This document shows positions 13,884 to 22,939 of a DNA stretch of 27,963 nt, piece by piece. The translations under genes and the position numbers were made by a program. How positions within the stretch are numbered: the first letter of the stretch is position 1; each line of letters opens with the position of its first letter. The stretch spans positions 1 to 27,963 of the forward strand of contig PCVE01000007.1 in NCBI GenBank assembly GCA_002762705.1, given 5' to 3'. Below the pieces are notes generated by a model. The model was not told the origin of the DNA and searched no databases. It saw only the letters and a list, made by a program, of their open reading frames with translations. The DNA comes from Candidatus Woesearchaeota archaeon CG11_big_fil_rev_8_21_14_0_20_43_8 (GTDB lineage: Archaea; Nanobdellota; Nanobdellia; Woesearchaeales; CG08-08-20-14).

Positions 13884-14277
13884 TTAGGGGAGCTTTCTGA
13901 TTATCCAGCCATATACTTCTGTTGTTATGTTGACCGCAGTTGAAGGGATAGTTATCTCAAACAATCAGACAAAGTCACCTAACAAGAATTGGATTTGAGC
14001 GGACTCTCAATCGATCACGTAATTGACTGGAAAGATCTGTTCATCATCGATTGCGATCTTGTCATATCGTCCAAGCGATTGATATATTGTATTGACTATG
14101 ATGATCTATGTGTCAATGTATATTGTCGTCCCTTCTTTTGCGTCATTCATCGATTCTTCTATAGTTTCGCTGCCCAGTGTGGAATCAGTCAGACCATGTT
14201 CTCATTGTCCTTTATCTCTTTTATCATCCAGATGATCATGATGCATCATCATATTCAAAGGTATTTGTAACAATTGC
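13884..14277 (-). pseudogene. Possible remains of a decayed gene in a gene-free stretch
   Basis: The 484 bases between korA and hypC contain no intact gene. One minus-strand frame gives protein-like sequence broken by stops at 14202 (TGA), 14106 (TAG), 14007 (TGA) and 13965 (TGA), ending at TAA 13884. The pieces include SETIEESMNDAKEGTTIYID, YDKIAIDDEQIFPVNYVID and ITIPSTAVNITTEVYGWII. A second frame upstream (about 14233-14277) reads IAIVTNTFEYDDAS, which could be the same gene after a frameshift. The intact genes here use TGA as a normal stop, so readthrough is unlikely. I cannot name the ancestor. With about 115 codons and four internal stops, chance is not excluded. A 93-codon plus-strand frame at 13989-14270 has poor, Ile/Phe/His-heavy composition and looks spurious. 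Confidence 0.3.
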
Positions 14278-14295
14278 GATACACTCAACATAAAC

Positions 14296-14305
14296 ATTAT
14301 ATAAT
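14296..14305 (+). promoter_or_regulatory. TATA box of hypC-hypD-hypE
   Basis: ATTATATAAT is centred about 29 bases before the hypC ATG at 14329, with an AT-rich stretch and no ribosome binding site between. The operon mRNA is probably leaderless for hypC, while hypD and hypE are translated by coupling through overlaps. Confidence 0.6.
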
Positions 14306-14328
14306 CTATTGTCAATAAAATATCTAAA

Positions 14329-14556
14329 ATGTGCCTTGCTGTACCTGGAAAGATCGTGAGTGTCGCCGATGACATGGCTGTGGTCGATTTCGGCGGCGCC
14401 AAGAAAGATATATGTGTCTCATTGGTAGATGCCAGGATAGGAGAATATGTCCTTGTTCACGCTGGGTTCGCGATCAAGACGATTTCTAAGGATGACGCTA
14501 AGAAGAATCTTGAACTGTTATACGAACTTGGAGAGTTGATTCCTGATGATAGATAA
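14329..14556 (+). CDS. hypC: Hydrogenase maturation chaperone HypC
   Basis: A 75-residue HypC/HupF family protein. It begins MCLAVPGKI; Cys2 is the residue that binds the iron of the Fe(CN)2CO group and contacts the hydrogenase large-subunit precursor after removal of the initiator Met. The rest is the small beta-barrel (VVDFGGAKKDICVSLV, IGEYVLVHAGFAI) and a C-terminal helix (AKKNLELLYELGEL). It works with HypD as the scaffold on which the iron cofactor is built, then hands it to the apo-hydrogenase in the cytoplasm. Length is normal. It is the first gene of the operon and overlaps hypD by 11 bases. Confidence 0.96.
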   Translation: MCLAVPGKIVSVADDMAVVDFGGAKKDICVSLVDARIGEYVLVHAGFAIKTISKDDAKKNLELLYELGELIPDDR

Positions 14557-15589
14557 AGATCTCAAGAATCCAGATATCCTAAAGGGGATTATATTCAAGA
14601 TAAACAAGATAGCAAAGGATCTAAAAGAACCAGTCAATCTGATGGAAGTCTGCGGTACACATAGCCAGACCATCGCGAAATATGGTATCCGTTCTATACT
14701 TCCAAAAAATGTGAGACTTATCTCTGGTCCGGGATGTCCTGTCTGTGTCACATCGCAACAGGATATCGATAATATAATAGAATTAGCGCGTCAGGGCGTG
14801 ACTGTCGTCACATATGGAGATATGTTGAGAGTACCTGGCACAGTTATGACCCTTGAAAAGGCGCGCGCTGAAGGCGCTGATGTCAAACATGTTTACTCTG
14901 CGCTTGATTCATTGAAGTACAAGGATGCGGTGTTCTTCGCTATAGGTTTTGAGACGACAGCCCCAATGACAGCTGTCGCTGTGAAGAAAGGATTGACTAT
15001 ATATCCTGCGCATAAGACAATCCCTGCCGCGCTTTCTGCATTGATATCGATGGAATTGAAGATATCTGGATTCCTTCAGCCTGGACATGTCTCAGCAATC
15101 ATAGGATCAAGATCATATTCAGACCTGAAGATCGCGCAGGTGATAAGCGGTTTTGAGGCGATCGATGTGCTGTCAAGCATCTATATGCTTCTTGAGATGA
15201 TCAGAGATGGCAAAAAAGGTTTGCATAATGAATATCTGAGGATAGTATCTGATGAAGGCAATATCAAGGCACAGAAGATATTAGATGAAGTGTTCAGGCC
15301 ATCTGATGCCCTATGGAGAGGCCTTGGATGCATAAAAGGAAGCGGACTTACATTGAAGGATAAATATAAAGATCAGGATGCAAAGATTATATATGCAGAT
15401 ATATTGGATAAGGTCCCGGTAGCGAAGGAACCAAAGGGATGCAGATGTGGAGATGTGCTTTGTGGATTATGCAGGCCAAACGAATGTCCTTTGTTTAGCA
15501 AGAGCTGCACGCCAAAGACCCCAAACGGAGCCTGTATGGTATCGCATGAAGGCAGCTGCCAGATTGAATATAGATATGGTGATTTATGA
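14546..15589 (+). CDS. hypD: Hydrogenase maturation protein HypD
   Basis: A 347-residue iron-sulfur protein that, with HypC, holds the iron while HypE delivers cyanide ligands and CO is added. The conserved motifs are intact: LMEVCGTHSQT near residues 32-42, SGPGCPVCVTSQ near 66-77, GFETTAPMTA, and QPGHVSAIIGS. The C-terminal Cys-rich region (CRCGDVLCGLC, ECPLF, CTP, CMV, GSC) contains the ligands of the [4Fe-4S] cluster. The start lies inside the end of hypC (11-base overlap) and the stop overlaps hypE by ATGA, so the three proteins are likely made in fixed ratio. Length is slightly short but within family range. Confidence 0.96.
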   Translation: MIDKDLKNPDILKGIIFKINKIAKDLKEPVNLMEVCGTHSQTIAKYGIRSILPKNVRLISGPGCPVCVTSQQDIDNIIELARQGVTVVTYGDMLRVPGTVMTLEKARAEGADVKHVYSALDSLKYKDAVFFAIGFETTAPMTAVAVKKGLTIYPAHKTIPAALSALISMELKISGFLQPGHVSAIIGSRSYSDLKIAQVISGFEAIDVLSSIYMLLEMIRDGKKGLHNEYLRIVSDEGNIKAQKILDEVFRPSDALWRGLGCIKGSGLTLKDKYKDQDAKIIYADILDKVPVAKEPKGCRCGDVLCGLCRPNECPLFSKSCTPKTPNGACMVSHEGSCQIEYRYGDL

Positions 15590-16557
15590 TGATAACACTG
15601 GATCACGGAGCAGGTGGCAAATCATCAGACCAACTCATCAGGAAGATGACCGCGCTTCTATCTATGCGAAGCGGATGGGGTGGAAATTCTGATGATGGCG
15701 CATACTTAAAGATCGACGATGAGAGATCTCTTGTGTTCTCGACAGACACGCACGTGGTGAGCCCGATATTTTTCCCTGGCGGAGACATAGGTAAATTGTC
15801 TGTCTGTGGGACAGTGAATGACATCGCTGTCATGGGAGCGACTCCGCTTGGATTGTCGCTTGGCATCGTGATCGAAGAAGGATTCTCTGAAGAAGATCTC
15901 ATGAAGATAATCAATTCTATCAAAGATATATCGCATAATATAGGAGTGCCTATCGTGACTGGTGATACAAAAGTGATGCCGAAAGGAAATGTCGATGGGA
16001 TCATTATCAACACAAGCGGTGTAGGGATCGCGACCAAATTACTGAAGAACAGCGATGTCACGCCTGGCGATTCAATAATAATCTCTGGAAGCATAGGCGA
16101 TCATGGCGCTGCGCTATTGTCGAAGAGATTCGATTATGACACAGAGCTCATCAGCGACTGCGCGCCTGTGACAGAGCAGATAAAAGATATCTTACAATAT
16201 ATCAGATCAGCGAAAGATCCTACACGAGGTGGCATCGCTGCATCACTCAATGAGATGGCAGAGAGGAGCGATGTCAAGATTGTAATAGATGAAAAGAAAG
16301 TTCCTATAAAAGATGAAGTGGCTTCTATACTCGGCCTTCTTGGACTTGATGCATATTCTATCGCGTGCGAAGGAAGGATAATCGTCGCTTGTGAAAAGAA
16401 ACATGAACAAGCGGTCGTCGCGAAATTGAAAAGACACAACGATCATGCGTGTGTGATCGGCTATGCAGAAGAAGGAAAGGGCGTGTTTCTAAAGACAATC
16501 ATCTCTGAGAAGAGATTACGTATGCCAGAAGGAGAGATCGTTCCCAGGATATGCTAG
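15586..16557 (+). CDS. hypE: Hydrogenase maturation protein HypE (thiocarboxamide dehydratase)
   Basis: A 323-residue member of the AIR synthase/PurM-like ATP-binding fold. HypE receives a carbamoyl group from HypF on its C-terminal Cys and dehydrates it with ATP to a thiocyanate, the source of the CN ligand. The sequence begins with LDHGAGG, then has FSTDTHVVSPIFFPGGDIGKL, CGTVNDIAVMGATPLGLSLG, SGSIGDHGAALL and KDPTRGGIAASLNEMAE. It ends in PRIC, so the essential terminal Cys is present. The ATG at 15586 overlaps the hypD stop (ATGA); a second ATG at 15589 is directly next. The gene ends four bases before the stop of the convergent DNA polymerase gene, in the small repeat ATGCTAGATGCTAG. Confidence 0.96.
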   Translation: MMITLDHGAGGKSSDQLIRKMTALLSMRSGWGGNSDDGAYLKIDDERSLVFSTDTHVVSPIFFPGGDIGKLSVCGTVNDIAVMGATPLGLSLGIVIEEGFSEEDLMKIINSIKDISHNIGVPIVTGDTKVMPKGNVDGIIINTSGVGIATKLLKNSDVTPGDSIIISGSIGDHGAALLSKRFDYDTELISDCAPVTEQIKDILQYIRSAKDPTRGGIAASLNEMAERSDVKIVIDEKKVPIKDEVASILGLLGLDAYSIACEGRIIVACEKKHEQAVVAKLKRHNDHACVIGYAEEGKGVFLKTIISEKRLRMPEGEIVPRIC

Positions 16558-16560
16558 ATG

Positions 16561-19500
16561 CTAGATATCGCAGAAATTGCATAGGCCAGTCTGTTTCTCT
16601 TTATCTTTTCCGAAATTATCCTCGATCCTTCTCTTCGTGAGTTGTATTGTCTGGGTGAGATAATCAGAGACATTATAGTTCTCGACCAGTTCTATCGAAT
16701 GTCCAAGATATTTTACGATCGAGCCTTCTGAGATCGTGAACACTATCTTTCCGCCGCATGTTGTGCATTTCCCAAGCAATGGCGGCCTTCTGTATTTTGT
16801 GTTGCATGTTATGCATCTGAATTTCTGTGTTGAAAATTTTCTTAGATTGCCTTTTATGTCTTTTAAGAAATGCTTTTCTATGACAGATCTTGCCACGTCG
16901 GCCTCATCGACGGCCATTATGAGACATGCGAGCTTCATCTGTCCATCAAGCTTCTCTTTCATGCTTGGAAGTGTCTTATATGCAGAACAGAGTATCCCGC
17001 TGTTTATATCACATATATCATGGGTGAATCCCATGTTCTCATATTGGGATGGTTTTCCGAGCCTGTGTTTTATCTGATCGATCTTCACATCCCAGGGATT
17101 CTTATATTCAAGCGCAGCCTCATATAGTTCCAATGGATATTCATATGATACATCCAATCCATGGACCTGGTCATCGACTTCAGATGGTATGAGTTTCGAT
17201 GTCAATACAAGAGGTGAATCCATGGTCTTCGCGCCCCTCTTATTAGGAAGGTATTTCCTCGAGAAATTAAGGAATGCATCCATGAGCATGATGACACATG
17301 CCTCATCACCATCGCAATCACGTCGCATGCCTGCGTGGAACATCGGGTGCGTGAAAAAACCTTGCGTATTTGAGAATCCTATTATTCTTCCTATGAGACC
17401 TGCTGAGATATGCGGAGCAAGACCAATTATCAGATGTCCGATCAGATCGTCTTTGCTCTTCACATTATAGAATGGATCAAGTCCATATAGATTGATCATG
17501 ATATCATCGATGAATCTCGCTATCCGCACAAGGACATCAGAACATGGCTCATCCAGCAGATTCTTGAAATCCGGTAGTATGACATCCTGCGGCTTTATCT
17601 CGATTATCTGATCACTATCTGTTATCGGTTTTCCTCTGTGGTCAAGATCGTATCCTAGCTCTTTCAATCTCTCAAGCGATGTACCTATCTCTCTTGGTTT
17701 GAAATGAGTGATCGGAAGCTCGCTCATATCGTATCGTGTGGTCCCGTCTTTATTGACAAATACCCCATTCTTTGCGCGGAGTATGCCTTTTGTCAGATTC
17801 TCTGGTATATGATCTTCATTGGATGTCCCTTTGACACCTTTGACAAGATCTGGTGAGACTTTCAATCCTGATTTTTCAAGCGCTTTCTGGAAATGATGAC
17901 GGATGTCGATAGAATGATTCTTGAATGTCTTCTTTGGATGATCACAATTGCCATCTTGTGTATTGCAGATCGTGCAGAATTCAAGCTTCTTTGTCTTCAT
18001 GCCGCACATCTCGCATCTGCTGTTCACTGTCTCGATCTTGCAGTCATTGCAATAGAAGACTGCGAAATCACCTGTGACCTTGCCTTTTTGGAGCGCTGAC
18101 TGAAAGCTTCTCATCCTGCCGCCTTCATCCCCTACTGGAAACAAGGCATGTGGATCGCCTTTCAGTTTTCTCATCTTCGCTTTCTCAGGTCTCCCCATAC
18201 GGGCTCCGATGAATGTGCCTGCAAGATCCATTATCTTCAATCTGCATAATTTGTTCAATATATTCATAATATCATCAGAATCAGATGATTCTATCTTATG
18301 CGATATCTCATCATGACCAAGTTCATCCAATCCAAGTGTGAGCAACAGTGATCTTGCATCGTCTTTTTCTATCACAAAGAATTCTTTTGAACTCATGATA
18401 TGTGGAAGCCCGATCTTCTCAAGAATCTTTTTAATGATCTCTTCGTTCTTCATGATCACTTTTGAAACACTGCCTTCATCAGAAATCGATTCAGCATTCT
18501 TCAATCCATCTAACAACAAGAGCAATTCCTTTTTGTCCATCAGTTTCCAGAAGAACAAGAAATCTGGATGGAGCGGGACATCAAACGCCTCTGATATATT
18601 CACAGCATCTTTGAAAGACATTTTTTTTGTCAAAGGCGACCTGATAAGATCATCAAGAAGCTTTAGATCGATATCTTTAGATAAGGCCGCTTTTTCAAGA
18701 TCACCGTGTTTTTCATTTATACTTTTCTTTAGTTCAAGCGCCCACCATTCTGGACAATAACCAGCAGGGACAAGGATATGCCCATTTTCTGAGAAATCAC
18801 CATAGCTTATGCATATATCACCAAGAAACAAGATCTTCTTGAGCCTTTTTTTGCATTCTTTCACTTGATCTTTTCGTCTTATCCTGACGACACTGCCATC
18901 ATCAAGAAGGACTATCGGACCATCGATATTATTGTTCGGTGTTATAGAACAGGCTTTTCCTGGTCTTTCAAGCTTCAATTGAGTGCCTGTCGCGACAAAA
19001 TTATCAAGGAAAGCAAGAGTGAGCGGATTCATGCCATCTGTCGAGAATCCTGATAATCTTGATCTTCCATATCTCAATCTGAATCCTCCTGGTCTCATCG
19101 GATAAGTCAATATAGGACGTCCTGCGACAAGGTCTTTGATATATGTATAATTAGGAGATATCTTCTCTTTTGATGTAGATGATTGCTTTGATTTCGCTTT
19201 TATCTTCTTCTGCAGAGCAAGGAAATCTTCAAGGAAATCCCATTCCAATCCGAAATCTTTTCCGAACTTTGAAAGACGTTTCCATAATTTTGGAGATTTC
19301 TGTGTCAAACCTTCAGCAAGGACAAGACATAATCCCCCACGTATTTTGTTTGTATCAAGTCTTGGGATATCTTTATAGTTAGATACATCGATAATCTCGG
19401 TAGGCTCTCCATCTATCTCCACAGGAAGATGCCTAACCATGAATTCGACTTCTTCTTCAGATGGAAAATACTGGAGATTGGTCACACGTTCATGATAATC

Positions 19501-20097
19501 ACGTACTTCTGTGATGAATCTTTTCACTTCTTTCTCTGTCGGATCATATTTATCATAACCCATCACTGTGCGCACATAATCTACTATGATTACAGATACT
19601 GACGCTGCTGTTCCTCCTGCTCCTCTTATAGGGCCGGCGTATCGTGGAGCCACATATTCCTTTCCATCCTGTCTTTTCTTGATCTTTAATTCGATGAAAC
19701 CTTCAAGCGGAGCGGCGACTATCCCTAATGTGTTATATGCGAATCCGGCCCGTATACCTACTTCCATCGCTTCCTTTTTGTCTTTGAACTTGCAGAATTT
19801 CTCCTGTGCGACTTCTGCTGCTATTATCAGGGCTATCTCCCATGCAAGATTGCCATATTTCTGCTCAAGTTCACTTATCCTTTGTGGAACACCTTTTCCT
19901 ACTAGATCAGGCGCAGCGATAGAGAGAAGACCTTCGACTCGTTCTGCCATGTTCTTCGCAAGAGGGATATCTACACGTTCATCGGGGTCATATCCTTTCT
20001 TACGTGCCTCTGTGGCTATAGCGTAGCATCTATCTACTTCAGATTGTAGATGAGAGAAATATCTTCCCATGCTTTCGCTTTCTTTTGGTTCTTCCAT
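16561..20097 (-). CDS. polC: DNA polymerase D large subunit DP2 (catalytic)
   Basis: A 1178-residue catalytic subunit of the archaeal replicative polymerase PolD. The N-terminal conserved blocks are present (YAGPIRGAGGTAASVSV; VRHLPVEIDGEPTEIIDVSN; KIRGGLCLVLAEGL). The double-psi beta-barrel active site shows RRDCDGDEA with D927, D929 and D931; the aspartates flanking Gly match the catalytic metal-binding residues of PolD. Cys-rich zinc sites are at about 680-720 (YCNDC, CEMCG, CTIC) and 1096-1120 (CITC, CTTCG). No intein interrupts the gene, although inteins are known in archaeal DP2 genes. The C-terminus KQTGLCNFCDI resembles a PCNA-binding QxxLxxF motif. The ATG is one base after the DP1 stop, with GGAG about ten bases upstream. 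It is the last gene of the orc1-DP1-DP2 operon. Confidence 0.97.
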   Translation of the reverse strand: MEEPKESESMGRYFSHLQSEVDRCYAIATEARKKGYDPDERVDIPLAKNMAERVEGLLSIAAPDLVGKGVPQRISELEQKYGNLAWEIALIIAAEVAQEKFCKFKDKKEAMEVGIRAGFAYNTLGIVAAPLEGFIELKIKKRQDGKEYVAPRYAGPIRGAGGTAASVSVIIVDYVRTVMGYDKYDPTEKEVKRFITEVRDYHERVTNLQYFPSEEEVEFMVRHLPVEIDGEPTEIIDVSNYKDIPRLDTNKIRGGLCLVLAEGLTQKSPKLWKRLSKFGKDFGLEWDFLEDFLALQKKIKAKSKQSSTSKEKISPNYTYIKDLVAGRPILTYPMRPGGFRLRYGRSRLSGFSTDGMNPLTLAFLDNFVATGTQLKLERPGKACSITPNNNIDGPIVLLDDGSVVRIRRKDQVKECKKRLKKILFLGDICISYGDFSENGHILVPAGYCPEWWALELKKSINEKHGDLEKAALSKDIDLKLLDDLIRSPLTKKMSFKDAVNISEAFDVPLHPDFLFFWKLMDKKELLLLLDGLKNAESISDEGSVSKVIMKNEEIIKKILEKIGLPHIMSSKEFFVIEKDDARSLLLTLGLDELGHDEISHKIESSDSDDIMNILNKLCRLKIMDLAGTFIGARMGRPEKAKMRKLKGDPHALFPVGDEGGRMRSFQSALQKGKVTGDFAVFYCNDCKIETVNSRCEMCGMKTKKLEFCTICNTQDGNCDHPKKTFKNHSIDIRHHFQKALEKSGLKVSPDLVKGVKGTSNEDHIPENLTKGILRAKNGVFVNKDGTTRYDMSELPITHFKPREIGTSLERLKELGYDLDHRGKPITDSDQIIEIKPQDVILPDFKNLLDEPCSDVLVRIARFIDDIMINLYGLDPFYNVKSKDDLIGHLIIGLAPHISAGLIGRIIGFSNTQGFFTHPMFHAGMRRDCDGDEACVIMLMDAFLNFSRKYLPNKRGAKTMDSPLVLTSKLIPSEVDDQVHGLDVSYEYPLELYEAALEYKNPWDVKIDQIKHRLGKPSQYENMGFTHDICDINSGILCSAYKTLPSMKEKLDGQMKLACLIMAVDEADVARSVIEKHFLKDIKGNLRKFSTQKFRCITCNTKYRRPPLLGKCTTCGGKIVFTISEGSIVKYLGHSIELVENYNVSDYLTQTIQLTKRRIEDNFGKDKEKQTGLCNFCDI

Positions 20098-20098
20098 A

Positions 20099-21619
20099 TC
20101 AATTCTCCATGAATTTGATTATCTTGCATTCTCTTGTCTGCAGATTCACAATAGGAACCCTTCCTGGTTCAGGATGAAGACCCATCTTCTCTTCAAATGA
20201 AGTGATAGATTGCCAGCATGAACCGCATATCATAGTGATATTTCTATAATTGGAGATGGATGCTTTGTGGATATGTCCAGACACAAAGAAATCAGGTATA
20301 TTATTTATTATATGGCTATTATTGTTTGTATCTGGTATATACAATGCAGAGCTATGTGTCGGCGCAAGATGTCTCTTCTGCAACAATAATTTCATGATCA
20401 ATTCTGGTCTGTCAAGACCACCTGCTGATCTTATCGATTCGACACAATCAGCATAATGGACAAAACTGAAACCATGATACATGAGTACATCGAATCCAGA
20501 GAATCCATCACTTGAATGTATATTGACTATACCGGGATTACTGAGCATTGTGACGTTTGGCATCTCCCAAAGCATGCTGGATACATCTTTATATGGTGGC
20601 GGCTGCGGTTCAGATAATCTGGATGCATCGTGATTTCCGGGGATTATTATAATATCTATATTTTTTGGGATCTTGCTTAATAATTGAGCGCATAATTCAT
20701 ATTGCTTGCAGATATCTTTTATATCTAATTCATGTTCTTGTCCAGGATATATTCCGACACCATCAACAAGATCGCCTGAGATAAACACATATCTTATCTT
20801 TGATGCCATCTCTTTCTGTTTATCATTTCCTAATTCACAATTTATCCATTTGAGAAATTTATTGAATTCTTTGTAAAGGAAATTATTCGAACCTATATGA
20901 AGATCTGAAAGGAACACAGCATATACTTCTTCTCCTGCTTTCTTGAATTCTTTGCTTAGAGGGATATCAGGAAATATTATCTTATTAGAGAATATTATCT
21001 TATCTCCATTCGTGCCGACAATCCCGATTATCTCATCTTCGACGATCTCTTTGCCTAATTCAAATAATTCTGAACGTGTCTTATTGATAAGTATTTTTAT
21101 TTCGCCTGTGAGATCTTCTACTTCCAATATGATATTACCATTCTTTGTCTCATTCTTTGATTTGACAATACCAATTATTGCCACTTCTTCTTTCTCTTTC
21201 TTCATAAGGATCTTCCCTATAGAAGTCAGATTCGCATTCAATTCTCTTCTGTTGCTCAGGATATTCTCCATGGATCTGAATCTGCTCCTAAAAAATTCGA
21301 CAAAATCTTTTATGTTTCTTTTTGCAGGTTGCTGATCATATGATGATACTATTTTCACATTGATATTTTTTTTAGGAAGATCATTAATTGTCTCTTTTTT
21401 TTCATCTTCTTTTTTTTCTTGTTCTTTTGGTATCTCCATAAGATTATCTTTCAGTATTGATAGATCATTTGGATTTGGATCATGTTTGATTCTTTCAAAA
21501 AATTGTTCAAGTTCATCTATATTATTGATATTATCAAGCATATCTGAATCAACAAGGATATCATTATCCAGAAGATATTCTACTATTTTCCTTTTCCGAT
21601 CTATCTCTATCGATTCCAT
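20099..21619 (-). CDS. polB: DNA polymerase D small subunit DP1 (3'-5' proofreading exonuclease)
   Basis: A 506-residue DP1 subunit. After an N-terminal helical part (1-60) and a charged linker (about 61-90), residues 140-225 form an OB fold (VAIIGIVKSK, ILEVEDLTGEIKILIN). The calcineurin-like phosphoesterase domain follows, with all metal ligands present: DLHIGS (D239, H241), SGDLVD (D283), PGNHDASR (N329, H330), a YHGFS segment, and SGHIHK. The intact motifs predict an active Mre11-like 3'-5' exonuclease, unlike the inactive B subunits of eukaryotic polymerases. The gene starts five bases after the orc1/cdc6 stop and ends one base before DP2, a textbook arrangement for PolD operons. The symbol polB is the one used for DP1 and should not be confused with family-B polymerases. 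Confidence 0.96.
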   Translation of the reverse strand: MESIEIDRKRKIVEYLLDNDILVDSDMLDNINNIDELEQFFERIKHDPNPNDLSILKDNLMEIPKEQEKKEDEKKETINDLPKKNINVKIVSSYDQQPAKRNIKDFVEFFRSRFRSMENILSNRRELNANLTSIGKILMKKEKEEVAIIGIVKSKNETKNGNIILEVEDLTGEIKILINKTRSELFELGKEIVEDEIIGIVGTNGDKIIFSNKIIFPDIPLSKEFKKAGEEVYAVFLSDLHIGSNNFLYKEFNKFLKWINCELGNDKQKEMASKIRYVFISGDLVDGVGIYPGQEHELDIKDICKQYELCAQLLSKIPKNIDIIIIPGNHDASRLSEPQPPPYKDVSSMLWEMPNVTMLSNPGIVNIHSSDGFSGFDVLMYHGFSFVHYADCVESIRSAGGLDRPELIMKLLLQKRHLAPTHSSALYIPDTNNNSHIINNIPDFFVSGHIHKASISNYRNITMICGSCWQSITSFEEKMGLHPEPGRVPIVNLQTRECKIIKFMEN

Positions 21620-21624
21620 CCTAT

Positions 21625-22845
21625 TTAATCCAATTCAAGTTTCTTGACAAGAAGATCCTTCGCTTTGTTCATTATATTATCTCCTATTGACACACTTATC
21701 TCACGTGTCCTTCCGTATCTTCCTTTGGAGATCACTTTCGCATTGATAAGACCAAGCATATCAAGTTCACCGATGATATCAGACAGACGTCTCTGTGTCA
21801 GAGGACGAAGTACTATCTTTTTGCATAATTCTTTATAAAAATTATATATATCTCCTGTGAAGATATAAGATTTATTGATCTTTTCATACACACGTAATAT
21901 AGAATAGAATGTCGCCTGAAATTGCTTAGGCTGTGTCTCAAGGATATCAAGAATGCTATCTCTCTCGATCTTTGATTCTGCTTCATCGAGATGGCAAAGA
22001 CCTATTTTATCATCTCCATTTCTTTCTGCCAGCTCGCCTGCCACCCTCAAAAGCTCAAGCGCACGTCTGGCATCGCCGTGTTCACGTGCAGCATATGCAG
22101 CACATTTTTCAATCACTCCTTTCTCTATAAAATCTTTCTTTATCGCCTGTTCAGATCTTTTTCTCAATATATCTTGTATCTGAAATGCATCATATGCTGG
22201 AAAGATGACATCTTCTTCACATAAAGAGGATTTCACTCGTGAATCAAGAAGCTCTGTGAATGAGACATCATTTGATATTCCAATTATTGCGATCTGAGAA
22301 TTTTTAAGTTCTGAATTTATCCTCAAAAGATTATACATTATCGAATCTGAAGTCTTCTTGACAAGCTGATCTATCTCATCTAATACAAGCATGATCAACT
22401 GTTTCTTTGATTCTATTGTATCATAAAAAATCCTATATACTTCATCTGTCGGAAGACCTGTTGGAGGTATCACTCTATCAAATGCCTCGCTCAACAAAGA
22501 TGCGATCAAACGATATTCAGTATCTGCGATCTTTTTTAATTTGCAATTTAAATAGATTATTTTGATCGGTATGTTTCTATGTTCAGCAAGAGTGGTCATC
22601 TTCTTTGTTATATGTTTCACAACAAGAGTCTTGCCTGTGCCGGTCTTCCCGTAAATGAAAATATTGGATGGTTTATCAAGTTTGAGAGATGGAGCAAGTA
22701 TATTAGCGATAAGATTTATCTGTTCATCTCTATGTTCGATTGTCTCAGGAGTATAATTTGCCTGCAATGCTGTTTTATTCAGAAAAAGTGAATCTTTTTT
22801 CAGATAGCTTTCGAAAAACGATGTAAGACCTGTATCATCCCCCAT
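21625..22845 (-). CDS. cdc6: Origin recognition/initiator protein Orc1/Cdc6
   Basis: A 406-residue AAA+ initiator. Walker A GKTGTGKT is at 66-73, Walker B VLDEIDQ at about 154-160, sensor-1 region IGISNDV after that, sensor-2 region HGDARRALELLRVAGELAE, and a C-terminal winged helix (TQRRLSDIIGELDMLGLINA). It should bind ORB sequences at the origin and load MCM. The ATG at 22845 (MGDDTGLTSFF) is chosen because GGGTGA precedes it by four bases, a TATA box lies at 22877-22888, and the frame upstream to 22980 has non-family sequence and covers ORB-like sites. This places the initiator gene immediately beside its probable origin, a common archaeal arrangement. It is the first gene of the operon with DP1 and DP2. 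Confidence 0.95.
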   Translation of the reverse strand: MGDDTGLTSFFESYLKKDSLFLNKTALQANYTPETIEHRDEQINLIANILAPSLKLDKPSNIFIYGKTGTGKTLVVKHITKKMTTLAEHRNIPIKIIYLNCKLKKIADTEYRLIASLLSEAFDRVIPPTGLPTDEVYRIFYDTIESKKQLIMLVLDEIDQLVKKTSDSIMYNLLRINSELKNSQIAIIGISNDVSFTELLDSRVKSSLCEEDVIFPAYDAFQIQDILRKRSEQAIKKDFIEKGVIEKCAAYAAREHGDARRALELLRVAGELAERNGDDKIGLCHLDEAESKIERDSILDILETQPKQFQATFYSILRVYEKINKSYIFTGDIYNFYKELCKKIVLRPLTQRRLSDIIGELDMLGLINAKVISKGRYGRTREISVSIGDNIMNKAKDLLVKKLELD

Positions 22846-22850
22846 GATTT

Positions 22851-22873
22851 CACCCTTTGTTTCCAAAGGAAAT
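22851..22873 (-). other. ORB-like box 1, in the cdc6 leader
   Basis: On the minus strand TTTCCTTTGGAAACAAAGGG matches the archaeal ORB pattern TTCC...GGAAAC.AAGGGG. It lies between the cdc6 TATA box and its ATG and includes part of the GGGTGA ribosome binding site. Orc1/Cdc6 binding here could therefore repress its own gene. Confidence 0.6.
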
Positions 22874-22939
22874 AAGGTTATATAAATATTTCCACTGTAG
22901 AAAGCAATGTTTTGATTTTCATATAATAAAATGACACTG

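Noticed and set aside
13884..14204. Recoding of TGA as an amino acid to rescue the broken frame
   Set aside because: Many intact genes here end at TGA, one of the internal stops is TAG, and no selenocysteine insertion structure or Cys-type motif is apparent.
13989..14270. 93-codon plus-strand frame in the korA-hypC gap
   Set aside because: Unusual composition, no ribosome binding site or promoter, and the other strand gives more protein-like text.
17280..17330. Intein at the catalytic motif of DP2
   Set aside because: The segment RRDCDGDEA is continuous with normal flanking sequence, and the protein has the usual intein-free length.
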